Source: Bacteroidota bacterium
GTDB taxonomy: Bacteria > Bacteroidota > Bacteroidia > Bacteroidales > VadinHA17
NCBI GenBank assembly: GCA_011049175.1
Contig: DSCJ01000126.1
Span: forward strand, 1 to 40,964
Reading direction: 5' to 3'
DNA length: 40,964 nucleotides
The notes under the pieces are model-generated. The model saw only the letters and a program-made list of their open reading frames with translations. It was not told where the DNA came from and made no database searches. Below, one piece after another: positions 40,527-40,964 of the stretch. Both the position numbers and the translations under genes were made by a program. How positions within the stretch are numbered: the stretch's first letter is position 1; each line of letters starts with the position of its first letter.

Positions 40527-40802
40527 GATAACCTGTATATGGAACTTTCATGTTCCCTTATTTAATAAGGTGAATGAAAAGAGCTTTTTTTTAAACACTT
40601 TAACACGCCTTATGTTTTTACTGAACGTTTAATTTTATATTAAATGTAAGTTATCAGATTCAATTAGGCACATTTTAACCGTTTTTTTTTTCATTTTCCT
40701 GTCATTCCAGATACGGCCAGGACCCTGGAAAACAAGCCGCTATCCGTTGCGGGAACCAGGAATTTCCTGCCGTTTCCCTGCCTTGTTTTTCTCATAAAAC
40801 CC
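40527..40802 (-). other. Leader/control region of the carotenoid operon
   Basis: This AT-rich region before crtB holds no consensus TAnnTTTG box. It contains a short hairpin GGAAC/GTTCC (40541-40556) in the probable leader and the inverted repeat at 40625-40647. A 60-residue minus-strand frame at 40691-40873 looks random. The lack of a standard promoter suggests control by an alternative sigma factor or activator. Confidence 0.4.
40625..40647. promoter_or_regulatory. 9-5-9 inverted repeat, possible operator for crtB operon
   Basis: ACGTTTAAT, five bases, then ATTAAATGT: the right half is ACATTTAAT in reverse, so 8 of 9 bases match. The repeat centre is about 110 bp upstream of the crtB start codon. 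Such spacing and symmetry fit a dimeric repressor or MerR-type regulator, which control carotenoid clusters in several bacteria. The regulator is not in this window. Confidence 0.4.
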
Positions 40803-40964
40803 TCAGAGGCCGGTCCTTTTGATGAAATACTTGAAAATCCTTGAACAGAAAATACTGATGAAATATATCCCAATGAGTATTGTAGGGACGGCAGGATATT
40901 TTTTGTGTTTGATGAACGGGTTAATCAGCCCCTCAGGCCGGTTTCGTTCGCCGCCCTGTGGCGA
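40803..40964 (-). CDS. Possible C-terminal fragment of a membrane protein (partial)
   Basis: A minus-strand frame enters from the right edge and stops at 40803-40805. It gives about 53 residues with a hydrophobic stretch (PTILIGIYFISIF) and a basic end (KYFIKRTGL). Codon choice looks plausible, but an open plus-strand frame starting at ATG 40822 covers the same DNA. I cannot decide between them, and neither may be real. Confidence 0.25.
   Translation of the reverse strand, partial: SPQGGERNRPEGLINPFIKHKKYPAVPTILIGIYFISIFCSRIFKYFIKRTGL

Noticed and set aside
40691-40873. 60-residue minus-strand frame upstream of crtB
   Set aside because: It is Ser/Gly/Arg-rich with no pattern, and conflicts with two other weak frames in the same DNA.

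Overview
The window reads as chromosomal DNA from a member of the Bacteroidota, probably a Bacteroidales/Marinilabiliales-type organism. The reasons are the repeated TAnnTTTG -7 promoter boxes with almost no Shine-Dalgarno sequences, a TonB-dependent receptor with an N-terminal carboxypeptidase-like domain, DUF4468 and DUF4301 proteins, a FucP-type (FHS) sugar transporter, a two-gene indolepyruvate oxidoreductase, and YaiO and PiT-PhoU proteins. The species is not identifiable by eye. There is no tRNA, rRNA, CRISPR array, transposase or phage gene that I can see.

Left part (1-15.7 kb) is mostly metabolism. It holds the tail of an unknown gene, an SDR dehydrogenase, a small lipoprotein, a sugar transporter plus ROK sugar kinase pair, a MacB-like permease with a DUF4468 protein, ornithine aminotransferase, a nitroreductase, a large TonB-dependent receptor, a YjbQ protein, iorA-iorB-DUF4301, and a small secreted carboxypeptidase-regulatory-like protein.

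Middle part (15.8-28.9 kb). A phosphate module contains two closely similar PhoB-type response regulators on either side of a PiT transporter with a fused PhoU-like tail. Two arrays of 11-bp-periodic TTAACA-like repeats, the layout of PhoP/PhoB boxes, lie in front of the first regulator and of the transporter. Next come a single-domain REC protein divergent from a Crp/Fnr regulator, a large Asp-box beta-propeller protein, a gamma-glutamyltransferase, an M48 lipoprotein protease and a membrane-anchored protein of unknown function closed by a terminator.

The most interesting locus is the tightly overlapping operon at 28978-34027. It encodes an Hpt protein, a lone receiver, a TPR/YaiO outer-membrane beta-barrel, a protein joining a periplasmic SPOR-like domain through one membrane helix to cytoplasmic HEAT repeats, and a processive GT2 glycosyltransferase. 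I interpret it as a phosphorelay-controlled machine that makes and exports a surface polysaccharide. It has the same logic as Pga/Bcs systems but uses different parts. A nitrilase-family omega-amidase follows.

Right part (35.07-40.53 kb) is a visibly more AT-rich minus-strand operon for a carotenoid: crtB, a CruF-like hydratase, an acyltransferase, a GT2, a secreted TPR protein and crtI. This set predicts an acylated carotenoid glycoside. Between it and the polysaccharide operon lies a 4 x 12-bp tandem array of ACTACGTAG palindromes. The crtB leader contains a 9-5-9 inverted repeat that could be an operator. No crtY-type cyclase and no carotenoid regulator is inside the window.
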